A DNA stretch of 64,000 nt from contig VZRN01000634.1 of NCBI GenBank assembly GCA_013397935.1, forward strand, positions 1,916,447 to 1,980,446, in the 5' to 3' direction. How positions within the stretch are numbered: position 1 is the stretch's first letter; the number at the start of each line of letters is the position of its first letter. The position numbers and the translations under genes were made by a program. The DNA comes from Dasyornis broadbenti (taxonomy: Eukaryota; Chordata; Aves; Passeriformes; Dasyornithidae). Under the pieces are notes generated by a model, which saw only the letters and a list, made by a program, of their open reading frames with translations, was not told the origin of the DNA and ran no database searches. This document shows, piece after piece, positions 1 to 12,319 of this stretch.

Positions 1-570
1 CCCGCCGCCGCCCCGTCGCGGGCGAAGCTGCCGCTCGGCATCGTCTTCTCGACGGCGCTGTTCTGCGGGGAGGGGGCGGCGGCCGCCGTGCTCTGCCTCT
101 CCTACGGCCACTCCGACGACCGCTTCTGGCTGGCGCTCACCGTCTTCTTCGTGCTCTGCCCCTCCGTCCTGGTGCAGCTCACGCTCATCTTCGTACACCG
201 CGACCTCAGCCGCGACCGCCCGCTGGTCCTGCTCATGCACCTGCTGCAGCTCGGGCCCATCATCAGGTGAGCGCGGCGGGGATCCCGGGACCCCCCGCAC
301 CAACGCGCGGGGCTCGGCAGGGGCGCGGGCACCGGCTGAGAGCGGGGAGCGGTGCCGGGCAGGACGGGCACCCCGGGCACTGGCTGTCAGCGGCCATCTG
401 CCCGGCGTGCCCGGATCCGCTCCTGCCGCCTCCCGGCCCCTCCTCCCAGGCACTGCTGCTCCCGACCCGCGGGGGTCCCTTGCTCGCCACTGGAGGTACG
501 GGTGCTGCTGCCGCTGCTGGTCCCGCTCCGGGCAGGACGTGGCTCTGCCTGCCTGCTGTGTACCAGCTGC
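1..570. promoter_or_regulatory. CpG-rich 5' region over XKRX exon 1
   Basis: Very GC- and CpG-rich sequence covers the first coding exon and the beginning of intron 1, as expected of a CpG-island promoter. The transcription start itself lies left of the window. Confidence 0.5.
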
Positions 571-3500
571 TGGGAAAGCTCTGCGCAAGGTCCGGGATGC
601 AGCCGGCGATTCCCTCAGCCTCTCGGTTTTGCCAGCACCGTGCTTGGGCTGGGAGCACAGATGGGGATCCCCGGTGGCTGCTCGAGGGTGAATACTAGCA
701 TGCTGTGAAGCTGAGTCAGGGGAGGTTTAGATTAGATATCAGGAGAAGGTTTTAGACCCAGAGGCTGGTGGAGCCCTGGAACAGGCTCCCCAAGGATGTG
801 GTCACAGCACCTGGCCAGTCTGAGTTCAAGAAGTGTTTGGAGAATGCTCTCGGGCACATGGTGGGATTGTTGGGGGATTCTTAGGGTGTCCTGCTTAGGG
901 CCAGGAGCAGGACTCAGTGGGGGTTATGGGACATGGAGGAGAGGAGCCAGGTGCAGGAGTAGGGCTGGCATGGGAACTGAGGGGCCACTGGACCATGCTG
1001 GGAAGAAGACAGTGAGGGGGTGGATGGATGTTGCACAAGCAGATCCCTCATTCCTTGGGAATGCTGCGGTGCTAACCAGGCTGTCGTCACCCTGGCCAGC
1101 CTGCTCCACGAGAATGCACAACGGGAGGCATGGCAAAGCCACCATCTCCACGGGGTTCCTTCCCCAAGGGCAGGCCAGCAGCCATGCTTTGGGGCTCACT
1201 GTAGCGACAGAGCTGCAAAAACACTGTGCCCTGCTCCACACTTCCTCTGTCACCGGAAACAAGCAGGCACCAGAGGTGTCCCCGTCACCATGTCTCCTCT
1301 TCAGAGCCATGTGGGAGGCCTTGCCTCAGTGCCGCCAGCCCGGGCTGGCCCACGGTAGTGTTGTGACTCTCACCACACCAACCAAGGCTGTCTGAGATGG
1401 GTATGGTGCTGCCCAGCTGCTTGCAAGAGCCAGCCGGGTCTGCCTGGGGATGGCTGCTTCAGCCAGCTGCTGAGGCTGGAGATGGAGCCCAGCCTGCTGA
1501 GAAGGTCTGGCAGGGCATTGGGAGCCAGCTGGGACTGCCCTTGAAGCTGGGTCTTTGGGATGAAACTGTTTCCTGTTAGAGTTTGCAATAAGCCATGAGC
1601 ACTGGCCTGGTCTGTTGAGAGAACTTATACTAAAACTCACTCCTCTTGAGTTTGATGTGCAGCAATTTCTGCTGTCCTGATAAGCACTCATAAACAATGA
1701 TGTCCTGTTGGTCCCAGAGCCAGCTGGTCCCCGGGCAGGCGCCAAGCCTGTCAGATGGGCCCTTCTCTGCTGATCACCCCTCACCACGCACACCCACCCC
1801 ATGGCTGGGGACAGGGGTTGGGGGTCCCTCTGCCCTTGCAGTGCGGAGCGGTGTGGGAGAAAGGCACACCCCTGCCCACCCATCAGGGCCTCACAGAGAA
1901 GGGGCTGCGGAAGCGCTGCCTTATCTGCCCATGCCAGATGGCTTCACCCTGCGCTCCCCTTCCTGCTGTCCCCATCAAGGAGGAAGCGTGGAAGCCTTCT
2001 TCTGCTCAAGATGAGAGATCAAAGACAGTATCAGAGTTTCTTTTGCCTCTGCTTAGAGGAAGAGGTTTTTGCCAGTTGGGAAAAGAGAACCCAGGGGTGA
2101 TTAACACCTTCCTGTAGCTGTAGCTCCCAGCAGAGCCACTATTTTCATACCCTGGATGCTGCACCTCTTCCAGCAGCTGTTTCACCCCTTGCTGGGGCAG
2201 TCATTGCCCCTCTGCCCCATATAATTCATCCTGACTGCTGGAGCAGAGGAGCAGCCACTGGGCATCTCCATCGTCCTGGTGTGACCAGCCAGGGACTGCC
2301 TGCAGCACTGCTGGACAGTTGCCCAAATCAGCTGGGCTGCACTCAGCAGGAGCAGGGTCTAGCCAGCACCAGGCAAGGCGGGGCTGGAGGTGCTGGGAGT
2401 GGGACTGGGGGAAGGAAGGCAGGAAGGCTGGCGGGGTGACAGCTCCTGTGTCCCCATAGGTGCATGGAGGCCCTGCTGGTGTACTGCTGGTCAGGGAGGG
2501 AGGAGGAGCCCTACGTCACCATCACCCGCAAGCGGCGGCTGCGGAAAGGCTACGAGGTGGAGATGGAGCAGGAGGTGGGCCACTCGGAGCGCCGGCTGGC
2601 CACGCACCGCAACGCCTTCAAGCGCATGGCGGTCATCCAGGCCTTCCTGGGCTCCACCCCGCAGCTCACCCTCCAGCTCTACATCAGCGTCTTAGAGAAG
2701 TACGTCCCTGTTGCCCGAGGTAAGGGCACCTGGCACGTGGGCTCCCCAGGAGCCCTACTGGGGCATCGTGGCAGCTCCTCAGCTTTTTGTGCAGAAGTGA
2801 CATCCAAGCAATCCAAAAAGTCCTTCCTGGGGTCACAGTTTCCACTGGACTCCCCTAAATGTGGAGCATAACCACAGAAGTTGGTCACTCATCAGCTCTC
2901 TGCTTCCCTGCTTGCAGTGATGCAAAGTGGGAAAGAGGAGGCCACAACAGTGGGAAGAGCAGGCCATGACTGAGGTGCCAGGCTCTGCTCCCAGCCTTGT
3001 GCTTGTGGATATCTGCCCTACAGAGCCGTGCCATCCACCTAGTGCTGTGTCCCATGGCAGCTCCCTGCCCTAGTCTGCTCCAGTCTTCATTGATTTTTTT
3101 CCCTCTAGCTACAAGCTCTGGCTTCCCTAAAGTCCCTCCACTGGATCTATTTCTGCACATTTTCCAATGAAAGCTCCCAGCCCAGCACTCCCACTCCAAG
3201 GCTCCTTGCCTGCTCCCAGGATGTTTATGTGCTTGGGGGTGGATATGCCAGAGCAAACTTCTAACTCCCATTTTGGCATGGTACTGAGCTGGGCATACAG
3301 GCGTGCTCCTGCACCATTCCAATTACAGTGCTGGGTGAAGGAGCTGCCCTCGCCCACCCACACTTCCAGCAGCGCTGGGAGCCCAGACCTTGTCACCTGT
3401 GCCCACAGCTGGTGCATGGAAAGGGAAGCACAGGAGATGCCCCATAGAAACTCCCTAATTGGCCACAGCCCCCTTCAAAGGCATTTTGGGGAATTGGAGC

Positions 3501-4994
3501 AGGACAGGAACGACGAGGCCCAGTGTTGCTCTAGCAGTAGATGCAGGAAACAAATACCAAATTATGTTTTGGGTGATTCCCTCGCAGCTGGAGTGTCTCA
3601 GCTCAGCCCTGCAGCCGGCAGCCAGCATGGATGGGACCAGCTGCACTCTTCTATTTTCCTCCATGGTATTCCTGGCTGTGCTGAATGTGAACAGCTGCCG
3701 GCATTCCCTACGAATGACCTTGGCTTTGCAGCCTTCAGATGAGGCTGGCTCTTGGGATGCTTCTGGGGCTACAGTGGTGCAGCTCTTGGCTGAGATGAAG
3801 GCAGAAGGGCCCTCACAGCACAGACTGTGCCCCGCTTACCCTTGAGCAGCAATTCTTGCACAGGGCACGGGGGTTGGGGCATGTTCCAATCATAGAAATG
3901 GCTCCTGTTTGGCAAAGTCTTCTGTTTTATTGGTGTAGGGAGAACTTTTGGGAACTGAGCCTTCTGCTACTGGCAACTCCCCCCACAACCACCTCATCAT
4001 GGGGACTGTCATCACCAACCATGAACTGTTCTGGCAGTGCTAACACTGAGCCTTCTGCTGTGAGCCCTGGTGTTTGGCACCCTGTGGTTCTTGCGCAGGA
4101 TTGGCACCCCATGTTTTCCACATGGAGCTAGTACCCCATGTTTCCCACCTGGGGTTATCACCCCACGCTCTGCAACCCAGGCAGTGGAGAGGCTGGACAC
4201 AGCCTGGTCTCCAACACTGCCTGACTCCCGTGCTCTCTCCCCCTGCAGCTGTCCTCATGGCCATCTGCCTGGTGTCAGTCACCTACGGAGCGCTCGTCTG
4301 CAACATCCTGGCCATCCAGGTCAAGTACGATGACTACAAGGTCCAGCTGCGGCCACTGGCCTTCCTCTGCATTGTGCTGTGGCGCAGCCTGGAGATCTCC
4401 ACCCGCATTGCCGTCCTCGTTCTCTTCAGCACCGTCTTCAAGCACTGGATCATCCCCATCGCCCTGGCCAATCTTCTGGTGGTCTTCTTCTTGCCCTGGG
4501 TGCAGTTCTGGCGCAGTGGCCATCGTCTGCCTGACAACATCGAGAAGAACTTCAGCCGCCTGGGCACGGTGGTGGTGCTCTGTGCATTCACCCTCCTCTA
4601 CTCCAGCATCAACATGTTCTGCTGGTCGGCCGTGCAGCTCAAGCTGGCTGACCGGGACCTCATTGACAAGTCACAGAACTGGGGCCGCCTGGCTGTGTAC
4701 TATGTGGCCCGGCTGGCAGAGAACACAGCCCTTGTTATCCTCTGGTACTTCTTCAAGACTGATGTCTATGAGAATGTCTGCACCCCACTGCTGGTGGTGC
4801 AGCTACTCCTTGGCTACTGCCTGGGGATCTACTTCATGCTCATCTTCTTCCAGTACCTGCATCCCTGCCGCCAGCTCTTCCGGCACAACGTCGCTGACTT
4901 CCTGCACTGTGTGTGCTGCCGGCAACACCCGCCAGGGACCCCTCTGTGCCTCGAGGCACCCTTCGAGCCTGGCGTGAGGCACAGCATTGTCTAA
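1..4994 (+). CDS. XKRX: XK-related protein XKRX (XKR2), 5'-truncated by window edge
   Basis: Multipass membrane protein of the XK family, whose members include phospholipid scramblases; the specific role of XKRX is not established. Three coding exons join in frame: 1-266 (partial first exon), 2460-2719 and 4249-4994, giving 423 residues and a stop TAA at 4992-4994. Human XKRX has about 449 residues, so only roughly the first 30 are missing. Several hydrophobic segments are visible, and the family-typical stretches VQLTLIFVHRDL, QAFLGSTPQLT, NIEKNFSR and FFQYLHP are present. The C-terminus ends RHSIV, close to the human RQSVV. XK itself was considered, but the adjacency to NOX1 and the EEPYV/TRK region favour XKRX. 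The next gene is on the same strand about 1.7 kb downstream. No canonical AATAAA was found after the stop; AGTAAA at 5560 is a weak candidate. Confidence 0.95.
715..920 (+). repeat. CR1-type LINE 3' fragment in XKRX intron 1
   Basis: It carries the diagnostic CR1 wording: an aggtttagatt...ggag segment, then gagccctggaacaggctccc, then a block resembling the CR1 tail gggtgtcctgcttagggccaggag. It stops before the usual ATTCTGTG terminal repeats, so it is a truncated or diverged copy. This repeat class supports an avian or reptilian origin. Confidence 0.8.
921..2459. other. XKRX intron 1, remainder
   Basis: Intronic sequence running up to the acceptor at 2458-2459. No exon, RNA gene or further repeat was recognised. 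The open frames here are short and overlap on both strands without protein-like composition. Confidence 0.6.
4075..4182. repeat. 27-bp tandem repeat, four copies, in XKRX intron 2
   Basis: Four consecutive 27-bp units start at 4075, 4102, 4129 and 4156. Each begins T-(G/A)-(G/T)-(C/T)-ACCCC or a close variant. Copies 2 and 3 are most alike, sharing ACCCCATGTTT and TCCAC/CCCAC. The array ends about 66 bp before the exon 3 acceptor. Confidence 0.8.
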
Positions 4995-6667
4995 GCACGT
5001 GGCTCCTCCAGCCAGCTATGGACATGGGGATGGGCAACACTGGGCTGCACCAGCAGCCAGAGGATGCTCGTGGCACAGGCCAAGTGCTGCCTAGTCCTGC
5101 ACCAGGTCCTAGTGCATCCCCATGGTGGCAGGGGGACAGGAGTGTGCTTGCCTGCCTAGGACCACTCATATGAACATGAAGGAGGGTTGATTTGGATTAG
5201 ACATGTGGAAGAAGTTTTTCACTATGACGGTGGTGAGGCACTGGAAGAGGTTACACAGAGAGATGGTGGATGTCCCATCCCTGAAAACATTCAAGGCCAG
5301 GTTGGATGGGGCTCTGAACAACATGGTCTAGTTGAAGATGTCCCTGCCCATTTTTAGAGTTGGACCAGATGGCCTTTAGAGGTCCCTTCCAACCCAAACT
5401 ATTTTACAATTCTGTAATTCTAGGACTTAAGGGGTGCCCAAACCAGCTGCCACTGCAAACTGGCTGCCATGCGGTGCACAGCCACTGGGGTTCCCCAACA
5501 CCCCCCAGCAGCTGCTATGGTGACCTCGGGCCATGGGTGCCATTGGGACTGTTTTAAGCAGTAAAGAAACTTTGCTGTGGCTGCGCGTCTTGGTGCTGGC
5601 AGTGAATCATGCGGAGGGTGGGGACAGTCCCGCTGGGATTGGCACGGGTGCTCACTCCTGCTATCCATGTAACCCTTTCACTCACAGGCACTGAAATGGG
5701 GCAGTGCCAGCGGGAAGTGGGGATGGGGGGTGCCCCTTGAGGGAGCCAATAAGATTCAGGAGCACAGTGGGATGGGGGCTGTCCCCATCCTGTTTTTCCA
5801 TCAGCATGGCTATGGCTGCAGGCCAGCAGAGAGCGGCATGCCAGCAAAGAGCAATCCTGTCAAACCTGTTCCTCCAGGCTCAGGGCCCCAGAACTGGCTG
5901 CTGTTTCCAGCTGGAACACTGGACACCCCAAAGCTCAGAGCCCTCCAGTGGAGGGCAGGCAGAAGGGAAAGGGTGGCTGGCACAGGAGTGGGGATGTTGA
6001 TGGGACCCAGGCACCCTGGCCCCAAACCAGGAGTGTGACCCTCCCACCCCAGCATCCATTTTTGTGTCCAGCTCAGTTTACATGCTGGACTGAGAATGCT
6101 CATCTCCCCTGGGGTGCCCATGGAGGTGTAGTTTGGTCTTAACTCACCTGCCCTGTAATGGATGCCTGGCCTAGATCCTAGTACCAGCGCAGTGCCATGA
6201 CCCCAGGATGCTTCCCTTCTTTTGGTGGCTTTCCTGCAAAACAGGCAGTGGAGGCTGGTGAGAGAGGCCAGGGAAAACAGAGCTGTTGAGCCAGGATGGA
6301 TCCTCCACAACTTCTTCCCAGGAAATTCCTGCCTTACAAAAAAAGCCCATTTTTGTCCTCAAAGGTTGCAAAACCCCAAGAGATGCAGCCAGACACCCTG
6401 TGTCACCCAGCACTGGGGCCACAGGGGACCTCTCAGCAGGTGACCATCCCTGGCCAGCCCAGGGGGCTGATTTCAATATTGGCTGATGATGTCAACCCTG
6501 CCTTCCTGGAAGGTGGCCTTTGAAATCACCAGCATTTCCTTAAAGGCTTCTCAGGGGAAAGTCCCTGAGTGCCGTTCCCGCAGCTGGGACTGTCGCACCG
6601 CCTGCTGCCTCCATAAAACGCTGGGGCAGTTGTGGGCAAGCAGCGGCAGGTGTGGGGACATCGCACC
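4995..6667. other. XKRX-NOX1 intergenic region
   Basis: It contains the presumed XKRX 3' UTR, a CR1 copy at about 5183-5425 and the NOX1 promoter. A TATA-like ATAAAA at 6613-6618 lies 50 bp before the NOX1 ATG and could set its start site. No gene was seen. Confidence 0.5.
5183..5425 (+). repeat. CR1-type LINE 3' end
   Basis: Classic CR1 3' region: ggttgatttggattagacat, a central catccctgaaaacattcaaggccaggttggatggggctct-like block, then agaggtcccttccaaccc and an imperfect terminal ATTCTGT-AATTCT repeat. It lies downstream of XKRX in the same orientation. Confidence 0.9.
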
Positions 6668-9600
6668 ATGGGCAACTGGCTGGTCAACCACTGGTTCTCA
6701 GCTGCCGTTCTCGTGAGTGTGTGGGGCTGGGGGCTCTCTGGGGTGGGACAATGCAGGGGAAATGTGGGCGCTCTGGGCCTCAGGAGGTTCAGGGGGGAGA
6801 TGGGGGCTGATGGGCTGCCCTGGAGCTGGGCTGTGGGGAGAGACAAGCATCCCCTCTGCTCAGCCAGTCCACGTACCCTGGCAGCCAGGAGGGATGGGCT
6901 TTGGAAAACTGACGTATTGAGAGAAACACAGCTCATGGGAAAGGGGGTCCTGGAAAACTTAAAAACACTGGTTCTTTGCCCAGCCACTTCGGCTGGGAGC
7001 CTCCCACATGCCTCTTCTCCCCTTGTGAGAGGAGGAGGATCCTGTGAGAACTCGTGGCAGAGTGAGGAGCTGGCACCATAGGGACCATCTGCCAGTGCCA
7101 TGCTGCAGCATCTCTGGTGTAACAGGGCTTGCCTGACCAGCACCCATCAGCAGCTCAGCACTGTGTGAGGAGCTGTGAGTGCATGGGAACGTGGGGGTTT
7201 ACAGATAGTTGGGCTATTTTAATTAAGTTATTTTATAAAGAAAAAGAAAACAGCCAAAACCCAAATACAAGGTAGGGTGGTTATTTGGGATCTCTGCAAA
7301 AATTCAGTGGCTGTGAGAGGGGCCAATGTGGGGTGCAGTGGGATTAGGCAGGGGACAGCAGCACGGTGGGCACAGGTGAGCCAGCTCCCTATTAAACTTC
7401 CTCCTCCCAGAATCTTCCCCACACAGCCCTGACCACCCTCCAGACCCGCCCTCCCTCCCGTTACATGGGCGTTGCCTGCTGCTGCCTTTCCTCTTTCCTC
7501 ATGCACTGGTGATGCACAGGGCTGCATGTAACAAGACAGTAATTTTGAAAGACTTCCACACCTTTGGCCCAGTGTCCCAGCCCTGTGTGTGGCAGGGCAG
7601 CTCATAAGGAAACAGGAGGGGGTGCACTGTCCTGACACCCTCTGGCTGCACCCACACCTGAGTGCTGAAGCATGACGGGCTCTCAGGACAGGGTTCCTCA
7701 TGTGGCTGTGACTTTATCCCGCAGGCAGCCTGGCTGGGCATCAACATCTTCCTCTTCACCTACTACTTTCTGTTCTTTGACCGGGACGAGCAATATTTCT
7801 ACACCAGGGCCATCCTTGGGGTAAGGTGCTCCCCCGTGGCACCCTGCCTGCCCAGGCACATGTGCCCCTTGGGGCCATGCTGCAGTGGGGTCAGGCTGTA
7901 ACTTCCCATGCCCCTTTCTTTTCTTTCATCCCATGTTCTGTCCTCTCCCAGCCCGCCATCGTTCCATCCCAATCCCCTGTCTGGCATTGCACCATGCTGC
8001 TGCCTGTCTTGAGCCCTGTCTAGTCCCAGCCCAACAGCATCTCAGCCCAGCCTAACATCACCCCCTCCGCATCTCTCCTAGCAACACCCTTCCCAGTCCC
8101 CAGCCCAGCCCTGCATCGCTCCATCTCAGTTCCCAGCCCAGCATCACTCAGTCCCAGCTCAGCATTGATTGACCCCACCCTGACCCTGTCCTGGCACAGC
8201 ACGACAGGACAGCGGTGCTCACCCCTCTCTTCTCCCCAGTCCGCCTTGGCATGGGCTCGAGCATCAGCCAAGTGCCTCAACTTCAACAGCATGCTGATCC
8301 TGCTGCCCGTCTGCCGCAACCTGCTCTCCTTCCTCCGTGGGACCTGCTCAGTGAGTGTCCTGTGGCAGCACAGCCAGTGTGGCCATCCCTGTCCCTGTCC
8401 CCATCCTGACACCACTGCCTCTCCCTGCAGTGCTGCAGGCGGACGCTGCGGAAGCAGCTGGACCACAACCTCACCTTTCACAAGCTGGTGGCCTACGCAC
8501 TGGCCCTGCTCACAGGTACACCCTGCACTGGGATGGGGCAACAGTGGGGGCTGGGGAGTGGCCAGGTGGGTGACTGCCTGTCCCCTGTCCAGCTGTGCAC
8601 ACCATCGCCCACCTCTTCAACCTGGAGCGCTACAACCAGAGCCAGCAAGCCACTGACCACAGCCTCCCCGCTGTCCTCTCCAAGATGCACCTGCAGGGCA
8701 GCAAGTGGCTGAACCCCATCCACTCCAACCAGACGGTGAGCGCGGCCTCGGCATCCAGCAACCCATCACCCCCTGTCCCCTGCTCCCCTAACCCACCCTG
8801 CTGCCTCTGCAGACCGTTGAGTATGTGGCTTTCACAACCATCCCGGGGCTGACAGGGGTGATCATCACACTGGCACTCATCCTCATGGTCACGTCCTCCA
8901 CCGAGTTCATTCGCAGGAACTACTTTGAGCTCTTCTGGTACACACACCACCTCTTCCTCATCTACTTCGCTGGCCTCGTCATCCATGGCATTGCGTAAGG
9001 CTCCTCACCACTGCCCAGGGCAGGACAGCGAGGGGCAGTAGCCACAGACCTCTGGTGGGGCAGTCCCGGGGAAAGTCCAGTGGGGCTGTGGACTGCCATT
9101 CTCAGGGCTAGATAGCCCCGCTGGCCTCATGCAGTGTGGCTCAGTCCTGGCTGAGGGCAGGAGCTGGCCCCTGGGCTCATCCCTCACCTCCCTGCAGTGG
9201 GCTGGTGCGTGGGCAGACAGAGCAGAGCATGGCAGAGGTGCACCCCCATGACTGCGCCGAGTACCTCACACAGCGGGACCAGAACTGCACCCACAGCTGC
9301 TGCAAAGACCCCGAGTTTGGGAGCATCCCAGCCGAGGTAGGGCAGTGCTGGGATGGCTGTGGGGGAGAAGCTCTTCCTGCGCCCTTGGGATGCTCCAGCC
9401 CTGGCCCTTCCCAATCCTTTGCTCTCCTCCATCTTTGCAGTCCTGGAAGTGGGTTCTCGCCCCCATCATCCTCTATGTCTTTGAGCGGATCCTGCGGGTC
9501 TGGCGTGCGCAGCAGAAGGTGGTTGTCACCAAGGTGGGTGGTGCAGGAGCCTATTCCTATCCCAGCTCCTACCCTTGAAGCCACCAGTGCCACAGCTCCT

Positions 9601-11042
9601 CGCCGTGGTGGCCATGGGGAGGTGGGCAGGGACCACAGCCACAGCCCCTTCCTAGAGACTGGAGCCAGGCAGGGTGCTGAGCCCGGCCCATGCCCCCAGG
9701 TGGTCATGCACCCTGCCCGCGTGCTGGAGCTGCAGATGCAGAAGAAGGGCTTCTGCATGGAGGTGGGGCAGTACATCTTTGTCAACTGCCCCGCCATCTC
9801 CCCGCTGGAGTGGCACCCCTTCACCCTCACCTCTGCGCCCGAGGAGGACTTCTTCTCCATCCACATCCGGGCAGCTGGCGACTGGACAGAGCGTCTCATT
9901 GACACCTTCCAGCTGGAAATACCCAGGTAGGCTAGGGAGTGCCCAAACAGGCCAGGGATTTGGGGAGGCCATACTTCTCACCCAGGCCCTGCTTTGGCCA
10001 GGATTGAGGTGGATGGTCCCTTCGGCACAGCCAGTGAAGACGTGTTCCAGTATGAGGTGGCCATGCTGGTGGGAGCGGGCATTGGTGTCACTCCCTTTGC
10101 CTCCATCCTCAAGTCCATCTGGTACAAGTTCCAGCAGGCTGACCAGACCCTCAAGACCAAGAAGGTACAGAGTGTCCCATGGGAGCTGCTATGGGTTTCT
10201 CCCTCCAGCTCTGCTCCACCTTGAGCAATTCTTCTCCCGCTGCATCCCAGATCTATTTCTACTGGCTCTGCCGGGACACAGGAGCCTTTGCGTGGTTCAA
10301 CGACCTGCTGGCCTCACTGGAGCAGAAGATGGCTGAGTCGGGCAAGGCAGACTTTCTCACTTACCGTCTCTTCCTCACCGGCTGGGACACCAGCATTGTG
10401 AGTCAACCATGGGCTGTCACAGCTGCAAGAGGGTACACGGGGTGACCAAGCTGGGCAGGAAGGGCAGGGCAAACATGACAATGGCTTTCAGACACAAAGT
10501 CCAGGCATGATGTTTGGTGGGATCAGCAATGGATGCTCCTCCATGGTGAGGGACTGGAGGGGGACTCATGGGTGGTGCCTGGGGTTCTCACCATCCCTGC
10601 TCTGCCCAGGCCAACAACGTGGCGCTCCACTTCGACACTGCTACGGACACAGTGACGGGCCTCAGGCATAAAACCATCTTTGGGAGGCCCATGTGGAACA
10701 CGGAGTTTGCAGCGGTGGCTGCAGCCCACCCCAGGTGAGAGCTGAGCAGGGAATTCGGGATGTTGGAGCTGGAGGCACCCCCTCCACCCTGGCACTCAGC
10801 ACCGGGCTGACTTTGGAAGAGGTGTGCTATCCCCTGCGGGGAGCCCAAAAAGCTTTTAAAAGTCTTTTCCCTGAGCTGCCTGCCCTGGGCATTGACATCC
10901 CCATGCTGTTTGCAGGTCAGTGGTCGGTGTGTTCCTCTGTGGGCCGAATACCCTGGCAAAGAGCCTGCAGAAGTCTTGTCACCAACACTCCAGGCTGGAC
11001 CCCAGGAAGGTCAAATTCTACTTCAACAAGGAAAACTTCTAA
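6668..11042 (+). CDS. NOX1: NADPH oxidase 1 (NOX1)
   Basis: Catalytic membrane subunit that moves electrons from NADPH through FAD and two haems to O2, making superoxide; in mammals it works with p22phox, NOXO1, NOXA1 and Rac. Thirteen coding exons join in frame to 560 residues (human 564): 6668-6712, 7725-7820, 8240-8350, 8431-8515, 8593-8735, 8813-8994, 9198-9336, 9441-9533, 9700-9926, 10002-10164, 10251-10397, 10610-10734, 10916-11042. Haem ligands are H101/H115 (spacing 14) and H205/H218 (spacing 13). The FAD site HPFTLTSAPEEDFF, the NADPH-site GAGIGVTPFAS, the FLCGP motif and the terminal FNKENF are all present. The start MGNWLVNHWFS matches NOX1 (human MGNWVVNHWFS), whereas CYBB diverges there; RQATD and VEYV in the extracellular loops also mark NOX1. 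A few residues are missing before the conserved PRIEVDGPFGTASEDVF stretch relative to human. Confidence 0.98.
7960..8200. repeat. Degenerate CAGCCCAGCATC-rich repeat in NOX1 intron 2
   Basis: This pyrimidine-rich stretch repeatedly uses variants of cccagcccagca, catc and cagtccc, spaced irregularly at about 25-40 bp. It reads as a decayed minisatellite rather than coding sequence. Confidence 0.5.
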
Positions 11043-11436
11043 GTGGCAGCGAGGCTGAGGCCCCAGCAGGCAGGGACCCTGACTGTATTGCCTCAACCCT
11101 TTTCCAAAGCAAGGCCAGGGATAAGAATCTGCGCATGCACTGAAGCCAGGCAAGATACAGCAAGGTACTTCTCCATGAGAAATTCCAGCTTCAAAGACTG
11201 CCACCTGCCTGTCCTGGTGTACAAGGGGTGCTCATGGAGCAAGTGGGCCTGTAGCTCCACACAGCCCCCTCACTGAGAAACCAGAGACACATGCTGCAAC
11301 GATGCTGCCGGAGTAGTGGGAAGCAGTGGGAGCCCAGCAGGGTGGGCAGAACCACAGGATGGGGATGGGCATCCACGCAGGTGTCAGGGGCCAAACGTGC
11401 CCCTCTGGGCTTACAGAGTCCTTTGTATAAGAGTAA

Positions 11437-11442
11437 ATTAAA
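11437..11442 (+). terminator. NOX1 poly(A) signal (ATTAAA)
   Basis: ATTAAA lies about 395 bp after the NOX1 stop and is followed by a T-rich tctttgtaat stretch. It is the best 3'-end signal before the converging CSTF2 gene. Confidence 0.6.
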
Positions 11443-12013
11443 CTTTCTTTTCTTTGTAATGAAAGCCTCCATGGTGACTCAGATGTGCCGGTACAAAGGA
11501 GCCCATGCTCTGCCCTCTTCTAGGGCTGCAATGAAAGAGCTGGTGGATAGCAAACCCTCTGGGGTGCAGGGTCAGACATCCCTCTGCAGGAGCTTGCTGC
11601 CACCCTGGCACCCGCCAGAGACAGCCGGCACCCAGCACACAGCTCAGCTCCTGCTGCAGCTCACACCAAGGTCTGCTCCAGCGTATGCAAAGAGGGAAAA
11701 CCCCGCTCCCCGAGCAGGCTGGTGTGGTATGTGATACTGCAATTGGATACGGAGCCCTTCCTGCCCCGTCAGCAGGGACAGAAAGCCAAGCTCTCTGTCC
11801 TGTCCTTCCCCTACACCCCTGTAAACAGTACGACACAAGAAATTCCATGACTAGTTCTTGCTCTGGTGCAGGGAGGAGGAAAGATGGCAAGTGGTTTGCA
11901 CAAGACTGGAGACAGCCCACACTGCTATCAGAACGCAACAGTCCCACTCTGGCCTCCATGAGAGACCAAATAAGGCAGCCAGGGACATGGATTTACTCAA
12001 ACCCTCCTCCCGC

Positions 12014-12019
12014 TTTATT
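12014..12019 (-). terminator. CSTF2 poly(A) signal (AATAAA)
   Basis: Reverse-strand AATAAA about 300 bp after the CSTF2 stop. A 12-13 nt homopolymer tract just upstream in transcript order (12044-12056) sits in the 3' UTR. Confidence 0.7.
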
Positions 12020-12319
12020 TCAAACATCATAAAATATACACAGAAAAAAAAAAAAAGGATGAACTGGAAGGAAAAACCTCTTGAAGGTGACACAACCTGC
12101 CCCAAAAGGCAGCACCAGCTCAGGTAGCAATGGGAAGCAGCTGCCATGGAGCATCACCTCTATCCAGACATATGGCATCTCCATCATGTGCCTGCCAGAA
12201 AGAAGGAGAGGAAGGTGAGCCCGGCACAGAGAGGAGCATGGCAGAGTCCCAACCTGGATGGCTCTGATTGACTGGAAGGGAACAGGCACAGGGTGAGACT
12301 GGGTTAAGCACATCACCTG

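Noticed and set aside
4074..4248. In-frame extension of XKRX exon 3 upstream through the 27-bp array
   Set aside because: The canonical acceptor ccctgcag at 4241-4248 joins exactly in frame to exon 2 and matches the family; the extension is repeat-derived.
1..4994. XK as identity of the first gene
   Set aside because: XK pairs with CYBB at Xp21; this gene pairs with NOX1, and its EEPYV..TRK region and RHSIV end match XKRX better.
6668..11042. CYBB (NOX2) as identity of the oxidase gene
   Set aside because: The N-terminus MGNWLVNHWFS, the RQATD and VEYV loops, and neighbours XKRX and CSTF2 point to NOX1.
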